Notes under the pieces: generated by a model
What the model was told of the DNA's origin: nothing
The model's input: only the letters and a program-made list of their open reading frames with translations
Database searches by the model: none
Shown: piece after piece, positions 25,605 through 33,180 of the stretch
How the letters are laid out: each line of letters opens with the position of its first letter
How positions within the stretch are numbered: the first letter of the stretch is position 1
Translations under genes and position numbers: made by a program
DNA from: JACJWR01 sp963752505
Lineage (GTDB): Bacteria; Actinomycetota; Actinomycetes; S36-B12; UBA10799
NCBI GenBank assembly: GCA_963752505.1
Contig: CAVVYM010000001.1
Location: 124,001-188,000, forward strand
Direction of reading: 5' to 3'
Length of the DNA: 64,000 bases

Positions 25605-26633
25605 ATGGACGAGAACGCACCACAACCTGGGCACATGTCCGACGACGGGCAGTGGGTCTGGACCGGCGATCAGTGGGCACCCACCGGCGCCGAGGAGGCC
25701 TCCGGGGGTGTCGCCTACTCCGAAGCAGCCGATCCCCCATACGCGACTGAGCCCGTTGCCTATGCCCCGGAATCGGCTGAGCAAGGCGACTACTACGCCC
25801 AGCCGTACGGCCAGGACCCCGCAACCGGCTACGCCCAGCCCTACAGCCAGGACCCCGCAACCGGCTACGCCCAGCCCTACGGCCAAGACCCCGCAACCGG
25901 CTACGCCCAGCCCTACGGCCAAGACCCCGCAACCGGCTACGCCCAGCCCTACGGCCAAGACCCCGCAACCGGCTACGCCCAGCCCTACGGCCAAGACCCC
26001 GCAACCGGCTACGCCCAGCCCGGACTAACACCGGAGTCTGGCTGGCGCTGGGACGGTCAGCAGTGGGTGCCGGTTGCCGCGGGCGCGATGCCGCCCCCTG
26101 CCGCCAACCCCGCCAAGAAGCAGCCCAACCTGCTGCTCATCGGGGGCCTAGTGGCGGTGGTGCTGATACTGGGGTTGATAGCGGTGTGGCTCCTCACCCG
26201 AGGCTCAAGTTCATCGACGTCAACGACCCCGGCGGCGACAGCCACCGCGTCTGTTCAGCCGACCAACCCGGCATCGCCCTCCGTTGACGTTTCGCCGACT
26301 TTCGATCCATCCGCGTCGAGTGCCCCGACGGTGTTCGGGTCGCCGGGCAGCACATCGGATCCCCTGAGCCCCCAGGCCACGTCGACCGGGCCTCTCACCG
26401 TGGATCAGGCTGCGGCTGCGGTCAACTGGAGCCGCTTCTCCCCCGGGGTTCAAGCCAAGGTTGATGCGGCCGCCGCTTCTGGCAACTGCGCCGAACTGCA
26501 GACCCTGCGTCAGACTGCACAAAGCAACAGCGCTTCAGTGCTCGCCAGCACTGGCCAAGGCACAGAGGACCTCGTTGCCTACATCGAGGCGCAAGAGCGC
26601 GCCGTAGGCTGCGCCGCAGCCCCCGCGCCCTAG
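25605..26633 (+). CDS. Single-pass membrane protein with six 12-residue QDPATGYAQPYG repeats
   Basis: 342 residues, unknown function. The N-terminal part is acidic and has DDGQWVWTGDQWAPTG; a second WRWDGQQWVPV follows the repeats at about 150. Between them lie six copies of YAQPYGQDPATG (about residues 64-136). One transmembrane helix follows (about 178-198, LLLIGGLVAVVLILGLIAVW), then a Ser/Thr/Pro-rich extracellular stalk and a C-terminal Ala-rich helical domain with two Cys (NCAELQTLRQ and VGCAAA). The W-x-W-x-G-x-x-W pair is common in actinobacterial membrane proteins with cytoplasmic tails. The gene lies between two GGDEF-related genes. Confidence 0.8.
   Translation: MDENAPQPGHMSDDGQWVWTGDQWAPTGAEEASGGVAYSEAADPPYATEPVAYAPESAEQGDYYAQPYGQDPATGYAQPYSQDPATGYAQPYGQDPATGYAQPYGQDPATGYAQPYGQDPATGYAQPYGQDPATGYAQPGLTPESGWRWDGQQWVPVAAGAMPPPAANPAKKQPNLLLIGGLVAVVLILGLIAVWLLTRGSSSSTSTTPAATATASVQPTNPASPSVDVSPTFDPSASSAPTVFGSPGSTSDPLSPQATSTGPLTVDQAAAAVNWSRFSPGVQAKVDAAAASGNCAELQTLRQTAQSNSASVLASTGQGTEDLVAYIEAQERAVGCAAAPAP
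25794..26009 (+). repeat. Six tandem 36-bp units inside the repeat protein gene
   Basis: Six in-frame 36-bp units begin TACGCCCAGCC and end GCAACCGGC; a partial seventh unit follows (26010-26020). Units 3 to 6 are identical or nearly so (GGCCAAGACCCC), unit 2 has AGC for GGC (Ser for Gly), and units 1 and 2 use CAG where the others use CAA. The near identity points to recent expansion. Confidence 0.92.
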
Positions 26634-26667
26634 TGGCTGGCTGTTTGGTCTCCACCTGACAAGCAAC

Positions 26668-27623
26668 ATGAACCTTCGAGATGCGGCCCGGACTGCCGAA
26701 CTGTCACCCGACGCCCGGGTGCGATACCTGGGCGCGGCAGCTGCTGTCCTGGGGCCGGTCACGGCAGTCGTCGCGGTCTTCTACGCCCTTCTTGCGGTTT
26801 CTCACCTTGTCGTCCTCGAGGGTTCGGCCGGACAGATCATGTCAGCGACCGCGGCCGCCACAGCCGTGTTCATCGGCGCCCTTTCCGCCTGGTGGTATCG
26901 GCTTCGGCAGGGGCTTCGCTTTGCCAACCTCCTCCTGACCCTCGTGTTGGTGCTCGCCTTCGCCAACTCCGGACTTCACCTCTACCTCACCGACCAGATC
27001 ATCCAGACCACCAACTTCATGCTCGTCATCATTGCCTGCGGCCTGGGGCTGATGAGCACGCCCTGGAACGTCGCAGCAACCACCGTTGGCTGGCTGATGT
27101 GGGCCGCCGCACTGTTAGGCGTAGCGAGCCTCGATGCCACACATTGGCTGTTCTCCATGCTGATGGCCACCTTTGTCGGCCAGCTGGGTCGCTACGGCCG
27201 TCGCCGCAGCCTCGACACGGCCGCCGCCGCCTACCAGCAGATCGGGGAATTGAGCCTTCGAGACCCGCTCACCGGCCTTTCGAATCGGCGAGGACTCCAA
27301 CTCCGGGGCTCCGACCTCGTTGCGGTGGCGCGCCATACGGCCAGCGCTTCTACGCGGCTCTCGAGGTAGTCGGACTAAGGAGTCGGGGCGGTGACGAGTT
27401 CGCGGTCGTCTCCCTGGGCCCGTGTCCGGAGCGCGAGGAGGTGGTCACTCGGCTCAACGAAGCTATTCGACGCTGCTCGACCGTTCCGGCGGAGGTGTGG
27501 CCAGCTCACCTGAGCGTAGGCATCGGCAAGATCGAGCGGGGCGACTCCGGGGATCTGGAATCGCTGCTGGCCGCAGCCGATCAGGACATGTATCACCACA
27601 GGCGGCAGAGCCGCGACTCGTGA
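26668..27623 (+). pseudogene. Membrane-bound GGDEF protein, frameshifted and internally deleted
   Basis: The N-terminal 190 residues have five to six membrane helices (MASE-like). They are followed by IGELSLRDPLTGLSNRRGLQ, the GGDEF domain start. The frame then stops at 27369; in the next frame YGQRFYAALEVVGLRSRGGDEFAVV and a normal GGDEF ending (VGIGKIERGD, AAADQDMYHHRRQ) continue to 27623. One missing base near 27336 explains the shift. In addition only about 43 codons separate DPLTGL from GGDEF, against the usual 75-80, so about 35 residues with the metal-binding Asp region are missing. Even if the frame is repaired, cyclase activity is unlikely. The stop abuts the converging mch stop. Confidence 0.75.
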
Positions 27624-28658
27624 CTAGCGGGGCACCAACGCCCACATGTCCAGGTCGAGCAGCACACCTGGCGCGTACTTGCCGTCCTCGCCGCGCAATG
27701 TCATGGACTCGTCGCGGTTCTTGGTGGCGACAAGTCGGAGTCGGAGGGCGCCGACGCTGGGTGTGGCTGTCTCAGCCTTGTCGAGCACCTCTGACCAGGC
27801 GTAGACCGTGTCGCCGGCAAACGCGGGCGCCACGTGCGCGCCGGCATTGATAGCGGCAATAAGTTGTGCGTTGGCCAGGCCGTTGAACGACAGTGCGCGT
27901 GCCAGCGAGATGATGTGTCCGCCGTAGATCAGCCGAAGGCCGTCCGGACGCACCTGGGTGTTGAAGTGCACTTTGGCGGTGTTCTGCCATAGCCGGGTGG
28001 CCATCATGTGCTCGGCGTCGGTGATGGTGACGCCGTCCACATGGTCGATCTTCTCGCCAACCTCGTAGTCGTCGAATCGATGGGACTCGCCTGCAGCGGC
28101 GTAGTCGTAGTCGGCGAAGTTGAGGCCCTCTGGCACAACCACATCCGCGGGGTTCACCACCTTCGCGAGCTCCGGAATCACCGTCTCCGGCGCCGGGGCT
28201 TCAGGGTTGCGCTTGCGCACCATCACCCACCGCGCCCACTCGATCGCCACCTCGTCGTTCTGGTTCGTCGCGGTCGATCGGACGTACACCACTCCGTTCT
28301 TGCCGTTGGAGTTCTGTTTGAGGCCGATCACCTCGGATCGGGTGCGCAGTGTGTCGCCGGGTACGACCGGAAGGTGGAACCGGCACTCGGCGTAACCCAG
28401 GTTTGCCACCGCGTTGAGCGAAATATCCGGGACCGTCTTCCCGAATGCGATGTGGAAGCCGATCAACTCTTCCACCGGGTGCGGGTCGAGGCCCACTTGA
28501 GCGGCGAAGACGGCTGACGAGGGAATCGAGAACCTCGTCGGATACAACGATCCGTAGACCGCCCGGTCGCCTTCGGTAACCGTGCGCGGCGTGGCGTGCT
28601 CGATCACCTGACCGATGGTGAAGTCCTCGAAGAAGTTGCCCGGATTCGTCTTTCCCAT
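27624..28658 (-). CDS. mch: Mesaconyl-CoA hydratase-like MaoC family dehydratase (double hot-dog)
   Basis: 344 residues. The N-terminus MGKTNPGNFFEDFTIGQVIE and the stretch FHIAFGKTVPDISLNAVANL with GYAECRF are hallmarks of mesaconyl-CoA hydratase (beta-methylmalyl-CoA dehydratase) of the ethylmalonyl-CoA and 3-hydroxypropionate pathways, which interconverts beta-methylmalyl-CoA and mesaconyl-CoA. Two MaoC-like hot-dog halves are visible: FEDFTIGQVIEHATPRTV and FDDYEVGEKIDHVDGVTITD. None of the other pathway genes (crotonyl-CoA carboxylase/reductase, ethylmalonyl-CoA mutase, lyase) lies in the window. The ATG at 28658 is chosen over the open frame to 28721, since the conserved sequence starts there. 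Confidence 0.87.
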   Translation of the reverse strand: MGKTNPGNFFEDFTIGQVIEHATPRTVTEGDRAVYGSLYPTRFSIPSSAVFAAQVGLDPHPVEELIGFHIAFGKTVPDISLNAVANLGYAECRFHLPVVPGDTLRTRSEVIGLKQNSNGKNGVVYVRSTATNQNDEVAIEWARWVMVRKRNPEAPAPETVIPELAKVVNPADVVVPEGLNFADYDYAAAGESHRFDDYEVGEKIDHVDGVTITDAEHMMATRLWQNTAKVHFNTQVRPDGLRLIYGGHIISLARALSFNGLANAQLIAAINAGAHVAPAFAGDTVYAWSEVLDKAETATPSVGALRLRLVATKNRDESMTLRGEDGKYAPGVLLDLDMWALVPR

Positions 28659-28724
28659 GGGTGCGAATCTATCGCGGGCTGCTCCGCTCCCCGGCGGCAG
28701 CCCGGATCCCGACGGCGACAAGAA

Positions 28725-30542
28725 CTACGGTCCCGGTAGCGGCGGGTCTGGCTTGTCGGTGTGGGTGAGGCCAGAGGGAAAGGTCCAGATCCAACGCTGA
28801 CCCTCGGCTGTCGGGTCGTTGGCAAGGCTGTACCCGTGGTGGGTCTTGAGGTTGTGATGGGCGCGGCACAACGGTCCGAGGTTGCTGGCGGTGGTCGGGC
28901 CCTGGGGGTAGGGAGTCGTGTGATCGAGGTCGCACAACTCGGCCCGCCGGGCACATCCGGGCATCCGGCAGTGCGATTCCCTGGCGCGTATCAGTCGCGC
29001 CAGTTCCACCGATGGCGCGTAGGTCCGCGAGCCAGTGACCGCGACCCGCCCGCTGGCCGGGTCGGTGACCCACCAACGCCAGCGACCGTCCGCGGCCAGT
29101 GCGCGGGCGACATCTGCGTCGATCGGGCCCAATCCGGGCACCTCAGCCGGAGTATTCGCGCAGCCGAGCAAGGTGGCTAGCGAGACGACGACGCAGATCT
29201 CTGGCCGAGGTTCGGATGGTGTACCGACGGCCGGGGAGATCACGTTGGCAGGGGAATGAGCGGAGGAGGGGGTTCGGACTGCTGCCGGCGGCGCGGGACG
29301 ATGGCGGGTGAGGAGCGCCACCACCATCGCATCCGCACGGCGCTCGTCGGTGCTGCGCTGATCGTCCGGATCGTCGGCGCCAGCGGCCGCGGCGGCCGAC
29401 GTGAGCCGGTTGTAGATCCGATGGGCATCGACGTCGCGAATATAGGCGCTCAGCCAAGCCATGCCGTCCTCCGCCGGAGTAACGGCAACCCGACGACGGG
29501 CCTGTGCCCGAGTCCGCGCCTCGGCCGCCTCCGCAGCCGCAACCGCCGCGATGGCACGCTTCACTGCTTGGCGCGTTTCGCCGGCAGTCCAGGGTCGTCG
29601 ATCCGCAGCGTGCCGCGCAAGAACCGACTCCACCACACGCTGGACAACGCGGGCCCGGGCATCCGGCGGCAGATTCGCGGTCTCGTAGAGCACAACGCGC
29701 CATGACGAGGTGAACATCAAACCCGACGACGCCAACTCCGAAAGGGCCGGAAAATCGTGAAGATCGCGGGCGTTGGCCAAGCGTCCGTGGACGGACATCG
29801 CGGAAAGATGAAGCACAGGAGCCAATTCCGCCCGACAGGCGTCGGTGGCCTGTGCCCGGGCGAATCCGACCGGCGTGGTCACCACAGGCTCCGCACCTGC
29901 GGCATCGACCAGCGAGGCCGCGGCACCGACCTGAACCCAACTCTCAACGGCCTGCCATGCCGCAGCCACGATCAACTGACAGGCACAGGGGTGGCCAGGC
30001 ACGCTGCCGGGCACTGGGGAAGGATCCGCAGCCTCGACCTCGGCATCGGGATGGCGATGATCCGCGGGACACCGCCCGCCGGAATGGAGCTCCGACAACG
30101 CGGCGATCAAACCCAACCCAGGCTGCAACAGCATGAGTCGGCGGACCTCGGCCCTGATCGGCGCGCTCCACCACTCCCTGCGCACCCACTGTGCCAATTG
30201 ATCCGGGGCCTCCCCAGGGTTCGGATCGACATCCGTACCACCGTTGACACCAGAGTCCCTGCGTTGGCCAGCTTCGACATCGTTCAAGGCGGCGTCGACC
30301 GCCATCGCTTCGGCCGCCTCCCGCAACTGCCGCACCGTCGGCACCATCAAGTCATCGAGCCAGACTCCCGAGGCTGCCGCACCGTCCCACCCGGCTTCCG
30401 CCTCTGCGGCGCGCACCCACGCCGCACACCACTGAGGATCTGAGTCCGCATCCAAGCCGCCGACTTGCCCCAACTCCCGACCCACCACGGAGTCGGCCAA
30501 CCGGCTATCGGCAGGCCTTCCTGACGGCGCGAGCTGTGACAT
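28725..30542 (-). CDS. DUF222 (13E12-repeat) HNH endonuclease-like protein
   Basis: About 605 residues. The long N-terminal part, rich in Ala and Trp, fits DUF222 (LHLSAMSVHGRLANARDL, VVQRVVESVLARHAADRR). The C-terminal HNH motif is ESHCRMPGCARRAELCDLDH, continuing PYPQGPTTASNLGPLCRAHH, with the Cys pairs and His residues of an active metal-binding nuclease fold. These genes are abundant and mobile in actinobacteria, the mycobacterial 13E12 family being one example, and the cellular role is unclear. An ATG at 30560 is also in frame (MCYSGGM); its context overlaps a LexA-like palindrome, so I use 30542 with doubt. It is a single gene on its strand. Confidence 0.85.
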   Translation of the reverse strand: MSQLAPSGRPADSRLADSVVGRELGQVGGLDADSDPQWCAAWVRAAEAEAGWDGAAASGVWLDDLMVPTVRQLREAAEAMAVDAALNDVEAGQRRDSGVNGGTDVDPNPGEAPDQLAQWVRREWWSAPIRAEVRRLMLLQPGLGLIAALSELHSGGRCPADHRHPDAEVEAADPSPVPGSVPGHPCACQLIVAAAWQAVESWVQVGAAASLVDAAGAEPVVTTPVGFARAQATDACRAELAPVLHLSAMSVHGRLANARDLHDFPALSELASSGLMFTSSWRVVLYETANLPPDARARVVQRVVESVLARHAADRRPWTAGETRQAVKRAIAAVAAAEAAEARTRAQARRRVAVTPAEDGMAWLSAYIRDVDAHRIYNRLTSAAAAAGADDPDDQRSTDERRADAMVVALLTRHRPAPPAAVRTPSSAHSPANVISPAVGTPSEPRPEICVVVSLATLLGCANTPAEVPGLGPIDADVARALAADGRWRWWVTDPASGRVAVTGSRTYAPSVELARLIRARESHCRMPGCARRAELCDLDHTTPYPQGPTTASNLGPLCRAHHNLKTHHGYSLANDPTAEGQRWIWTFPSGLTHTDKPDPPLPGP

Positions 30543-30560
30543 GCCACCAGAATAGCACAT

Positions 30561-30842
30561 GTGTACGATAATTCAACACCAGCTCAATAGAAATCGCACA
30601 CATGTTCGCTTTGTGTTCCTGGGCTGGCACGATGCAACGCCCGTGATCCCCGCCCCAGATACGGCCAGCCCCCGCGACGTCGAACAAATCGTTCCTTCAG
30701 GACGACGCGGAACGCCGGGATCCGTTGGCCCAGCGCGGCTCGCAGTAACGCAGGCTCCGCCCCTTTGGGCGAATCGGCGCGACACCGCGACCAGGCTCCG
30801 CGAGTGAGTTTCAGCCACCGCCTGAGCGTCGTAGAAAGCCGT
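30561..30842. other. Gap without a convincing gene
   Basis: The stretch of about 325 bp between the DUF222-HNH start and the tRNA holds no convincing coding region. It has an AT-rich end at 30550-30600, where the promoter of the HNH gene probably lies, and the tRNA hairpin at its right end. I see nothing else in it. Confidence 0.5.
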
Positions 30843-30876
30843 GAGGCGGCCTCGGAATCTCTCCCGAAACCGCCTC
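30843..30876 (-). terminator. Stem-loop after tRNA-Ala
   Basis: GAGGCGG (30843-30849) pairs with CCGCCTC (30870-30876), lying 11 nt beyond the tRNA 3' end on its strand. The stem is followed by ACGGCTTTCT, so the T run is short. Confidence 0.55.
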
Positions 30877-30886
30877 TGACCTGCGG

Positions 30887-30959
30887 TGGAGCCAAGGGGA
30901 CTCGAACCCCTGACCCCTTGCCTGCCAGGCAAGTGCTCTACCAGCTGAGCTATGGCCCC
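30887..30959 (-). tRNA. tRNA-Ala (anticodon GGC)
   Basis: Reading on the minus strand from 30959: acceptor GGGGCCA pairs with TGGCTCC; the D arm is GCTC AGCTGGTAGA GAGC-like; the anticodon stem CTTGC / GCAAG holds loop CTGGCAG with anticodon GGC; the T arm is GGGG TTCGAGT CCCC-like. The discriminator is A. The 73-nt cloverleaf closes well. CCA is only partly encoded (CC follows the discriminator). Confidence 0.95.
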
Positions 30960-31081
30960 AAAACCGAGGATCAGCCTAGCGCATGCTGGATTGGCAGACG
31001 TGTCCGGTCAGTTCCCGTGACATCTTGGGTGGTTTTCGGGCACCATGGCCCCACCAGGCTAGCTACCAAGGAGGCGCCCGC

Positions 31082-31510
31082 ATGAAGGTGAAATCGATCC
31101 TCGCCGAGAAGGGATCCTTCGTCGCGACGATCTCACCCGACGCGACGGTGACGGAACTATGCGCCCTGCTGACCGAGCACAACATCGGTGCCGCGGTGGT
31201 GTCGCCGGACGGTTCGGAGGTGGTCGGCATCGCCTCCGAGCGCGATGTGGTGCGCGCCATCGCTGCGAACGGCCGGGAGGTCCTCGACGCTCCCGTGTCG
31301 AATGTGATGACCGGCGTGGTTGCAGTGTGCGAACCGGGCAACAGCACCGACGACTTGATGGTCACCATGACCGAGCGCCGCATCCGCCACGTTCCCGTGG
31401 TCGAAGCGGAAGGACTGAGTGGGATCATCAGCATCGGCGATGTGGTGCGCGTGACGGTGGCCGAGTTGCAGGAGGAAAAGGCCACTCTGCTCGGCTACAT
31501 CACTAGCTGA
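31082..31510 (+). CDS. Tandem CBS-domain protein
   Basis: 142 residues with two CBS motifs (about 1-60 and 75-135), the Bateman module that binds adenine nucleotides. Marks are MKVKSILAEKG, LTEHNIGAAVVSPDGSEVVG, IASERDVVRAI, VSNVMTG, MTERRIRHVPVVEAEGLSGI and ISIGDVVR. No enzyme domain is attached, so it may regulate a partner or bind AMP, ATP or a similar ligand (inference). AAGGAGG nine bases before the ATG at 31082 fixes the start; the frame is open to 30983. It is monocistronic and converges with the next gene. Confidence 0.9.
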   Translation: MKVKSILAEKGSFVATISPDATVTELCALLTEHNIGAAVVSPDGSEVVGIASERDVVRAIAANGREVLDAPVSNVMTGVVAVCEPGNSTDDLMVTMTERRIRHVPVVEAEGLSGIISIGDVVRVTVAELQEEKATLLGYITS

Positions 31511-31531
31511 GTTGGCTGGCCCTGCGACGCC

Positions 31532-32074
31532 TCACACCTTCGGGACGAGCCGAAAGAGCCGGGGCGGCAGTTCGGAGCGGCGCTCCAGGTAGAGCGCGTA
31601 GCCTGGGTAGACCGCCACCAAACGGTCGAACACCGATCTCCACTCCTCCCCCTCGATGATTTCGGCCGTGACCGGCAACGTCACTGACCCGACCTCAATG
31701 GCAGCGTCAGGGTGAGCAAGCAGATTGGCCGTCCACGCCGGGTGCTTGAGTTGACCGAAATTGGTGCCCACGACGATGAAATCGTCACCGTCGCGGGCAT
31801 AGAGCAACGGGTTGCTGCGCGGCAAGCCGGATTTCGCGCCGGTGGTGTGCACGACCATGCCCGGCAGACCGTAGAGGCTGCGCATCACCGCGCCGTCGCG
31901 AATGCGGCTCACCGCCGGATCGATGCGAGGCCCCAGCCGGCGGTACACGGCGATGAACCACGGCTGCGGACCTACCTTGAGCAGAACCGAACGCAGCAGC
32001 CCGCGTGATTCGGTGGAATCCAGTGCATTGATCCGGGCGAGTTTCGCGGCATTGCTGGTGCCATCGGTTTCCAT
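31532..32074 (-). CDS. Nitroreductase/deazaflavin (F420)-dependent oxidoreductase family protein
   Basis: 180 residues from the ATG at 32074 (a GTG at 32098 is also in frame). The segment MVVHTTGAKSGLPRSNPLLYA, then DDFIVVGTNFGQLKHPAWTANLLAHPDA, is diagnostic of the Ddn/split-barrel F420H2-dependent family found in actinobacteria. Mycobacterial Ddn reduces quinones and the prodrug pretomanid; the substrate here is unknown. The gene implies that the organism makes F420. It is the last gene of the rplU to gpgP minus-strand run, with a 51-nt gap to the phosphatase gene. Confidence 0.87.
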   Translation of the reverse strand: METDGTSNAAKLARINALDSTESRGLLRSVLLKVGPQPWFIAVYRRLGPRIDPAVSRIRDGAVMRSLYGLPGMVVHTTGAKSGLPRSNPLLYARDGDDFIVVGTNFGQLKHPAWTANLLAHPDAAIEVGSVTLPVTAEIIEGEEWRSVFDRLVAVYPGYALYLERRSELPPRLFRLVPKV

Positions 32075-32125
32075 GTCGCGATCGTGCCACAGGTTCACCG
32101 GGCGATCCGACCGCCAACCGGCGTC

Positions 32126-32773
32126 TCAGCGATCGTCGGCGAACGCCGTCTGCGGCAACGAGCGCGCGTTGTATTCCTCTAGCCGCCAGGACACGCCGCC
32201 GTCGGGAGCCCAGCGTTCGGTGAGTACCGACCAAGCACAGTTGGTGAGTACGCCGAGGATCGACCAGTGCTCGACGGGCAGGCCAAGCAGGTGACCCACG
32301 GCCGCCCTGGCTGCTCCGCCATGGGTTGCCACCACGAGGGTGCCCCGCGGTGGCAGATCGGCCAGGCCCTCGTCGATGGCAGCGACCATCCGGGCCGCCA
32401 CCTCGGAACGACGTTCTCCCCCACCTGGTCGCAGATCCGATCCTGCGGCCCAGGCCATCAGGTCCTCGCCGTAGTTGGCCATCAGCACGTCGCGTTCCAG
32501 TCCCTGCCACTCACCGGCATTCGTCTCGCGCAGGCGATCGTCGAGGACCACGTCGAGCCCAGTGCGGTCGGCCAACTGCCCGGCGGTCACGCGGGCGCGC
32601 ACCAAGTCGCTACTCATGATCTTGGTGGGCGGCAACTGGGCGAGCTGCACCGCCGAGGCCGCCGCCTGGCTGCGGCCGGTTTCATCGAGGGGAACGTCTA
32701 TCTGTCCCTGAAATCGCCCCGCGCGGTTCCATGCGGTCTGTCCGTGGCGCCACAACACGACTCGTCGAGTCAC
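32126..32773 (-). CDS. Histidine phosphatase family protein, GpgP-like
   Basis: 215 residues of the phosphoglycerate-mutase superfamily. The catalytic motif is WRHGQTAWNRAGRFQGQID (His10 phosphorylated), followed by SSDLVRARVTAGQLA, RETNAGEWQGLE and TLVVATHGGAARAAV with the second catalytic His. In mycobacteria the gene beside rsfS encodes glucosyl-3-phosphoglycerate phosphatase (GpgP), needed for methylglucose lipopolysaccharide synthesis; position suggests the same here, but the family is broad, so the substrate is inference. The GTG start (32773) overlaps the rsfS stop as GTGA. Confidence 0.87.
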   Translation of the reverse strand: MTRRVVLWRHGQTAWNRAGRFQGQIDVPLDETGRSQAAASAVQLAQLPPTKIMSSDLVRARVTAGQLADRTGLDVVLDDRLRETNAGEWQGLERDVLMANYGEDLMAWAAGSDLRPGGGERRSEVAARMVAAIDEGLADLPPRGTLVVATHGGAARAAVGHLLGLPVEHWSILGVLTNCAWSVLTERWAPDGGVSWRLEEYNARSLPQTAFADDR

Positions 32774-33180
32774 GACGAAACGGCTCCCTGGTCGTGGGAG
32801 GTGCCCGGCGCTTCCTCGATGCCGATCTCAGGTAGCGGGATCAACGGGCAGTCCTTCCAGAGGCGTTCCAGGGCGTAGAAGCGACGCTCCTCGGTGTGCT
32901 GCACGTGCACCACGAAGTCGAGGTAGTCGAGCAGCACCCACCGACCACTACGTTCACCCTCCCGACGGACGGGGTCAACGTCGACGGCATCGAGCGCTTC
33001 CTCCACCGAATCCACGATCGCGCGGACCTGCCGGTCGCTGTTGGCCGAGCAGAGCAGGAAGACATCCGTGATCGCCAACTGGTCGCTGACATCGATGGCG
33101 ACAATATCTTCGGCCTTCTTCTCCGCAGCGGCCGTTGCGGCCAGCAGCGAGAGTTCGACCGATCTTTGTGAGGCTGTCAT
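32770..33180 (-). CDS. rsfS: Ribosome silencing factor RsfS
   Basis: 136 residues. RsfS binds L14 and blocks joining of the ribosomal subunits under starvation. The pattern IVAIDVSDQLAITDVFLLCSAN and GRWVLLDYLDFVVHV is the RsfS signature, and the length is normal. The ATG start overlaps the stop of the LytR_C gene as ATGA, and the stop overlaps the next start, so the chain nadD, LytR_C, rsfS, phosphatase is translationally coupled. Confidence 0.94.
   Translation of the reverse strand: MTASQRSVELSLLAATAAAEKKAEDIVAIDVSDQLAITDVFLLCSANSDRQVRAIVDSVEEALDAVDVDPVRREGERSGRWVLLDYLDFVVHVQHTEERRFYALERLWKDCPLIPLPEIGIEEAPGTSHDQGAVSS

Noticed and set aside
25794..26009. CRISPR-like array
   Set aside because: The units are directly tandem with no spacers, a multiple of three in length and in frame inside a gene.
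24895..26031. A 378-residue reading of the degenerate GGDEF gene that extends over the repeat protein
   Set aside because: The extra N-terminal part is antisense to the 36-bp repeats (Arg/Gly-rich periodic sequence) and not protein-like; a GTG at 25590 fits better.
21709..30886. Integrated element with att sites at tRNA-Ala
   Set aside because: No integrase, and no repeat of the tRNA 3' end found by eye; kept only as a weak finding.
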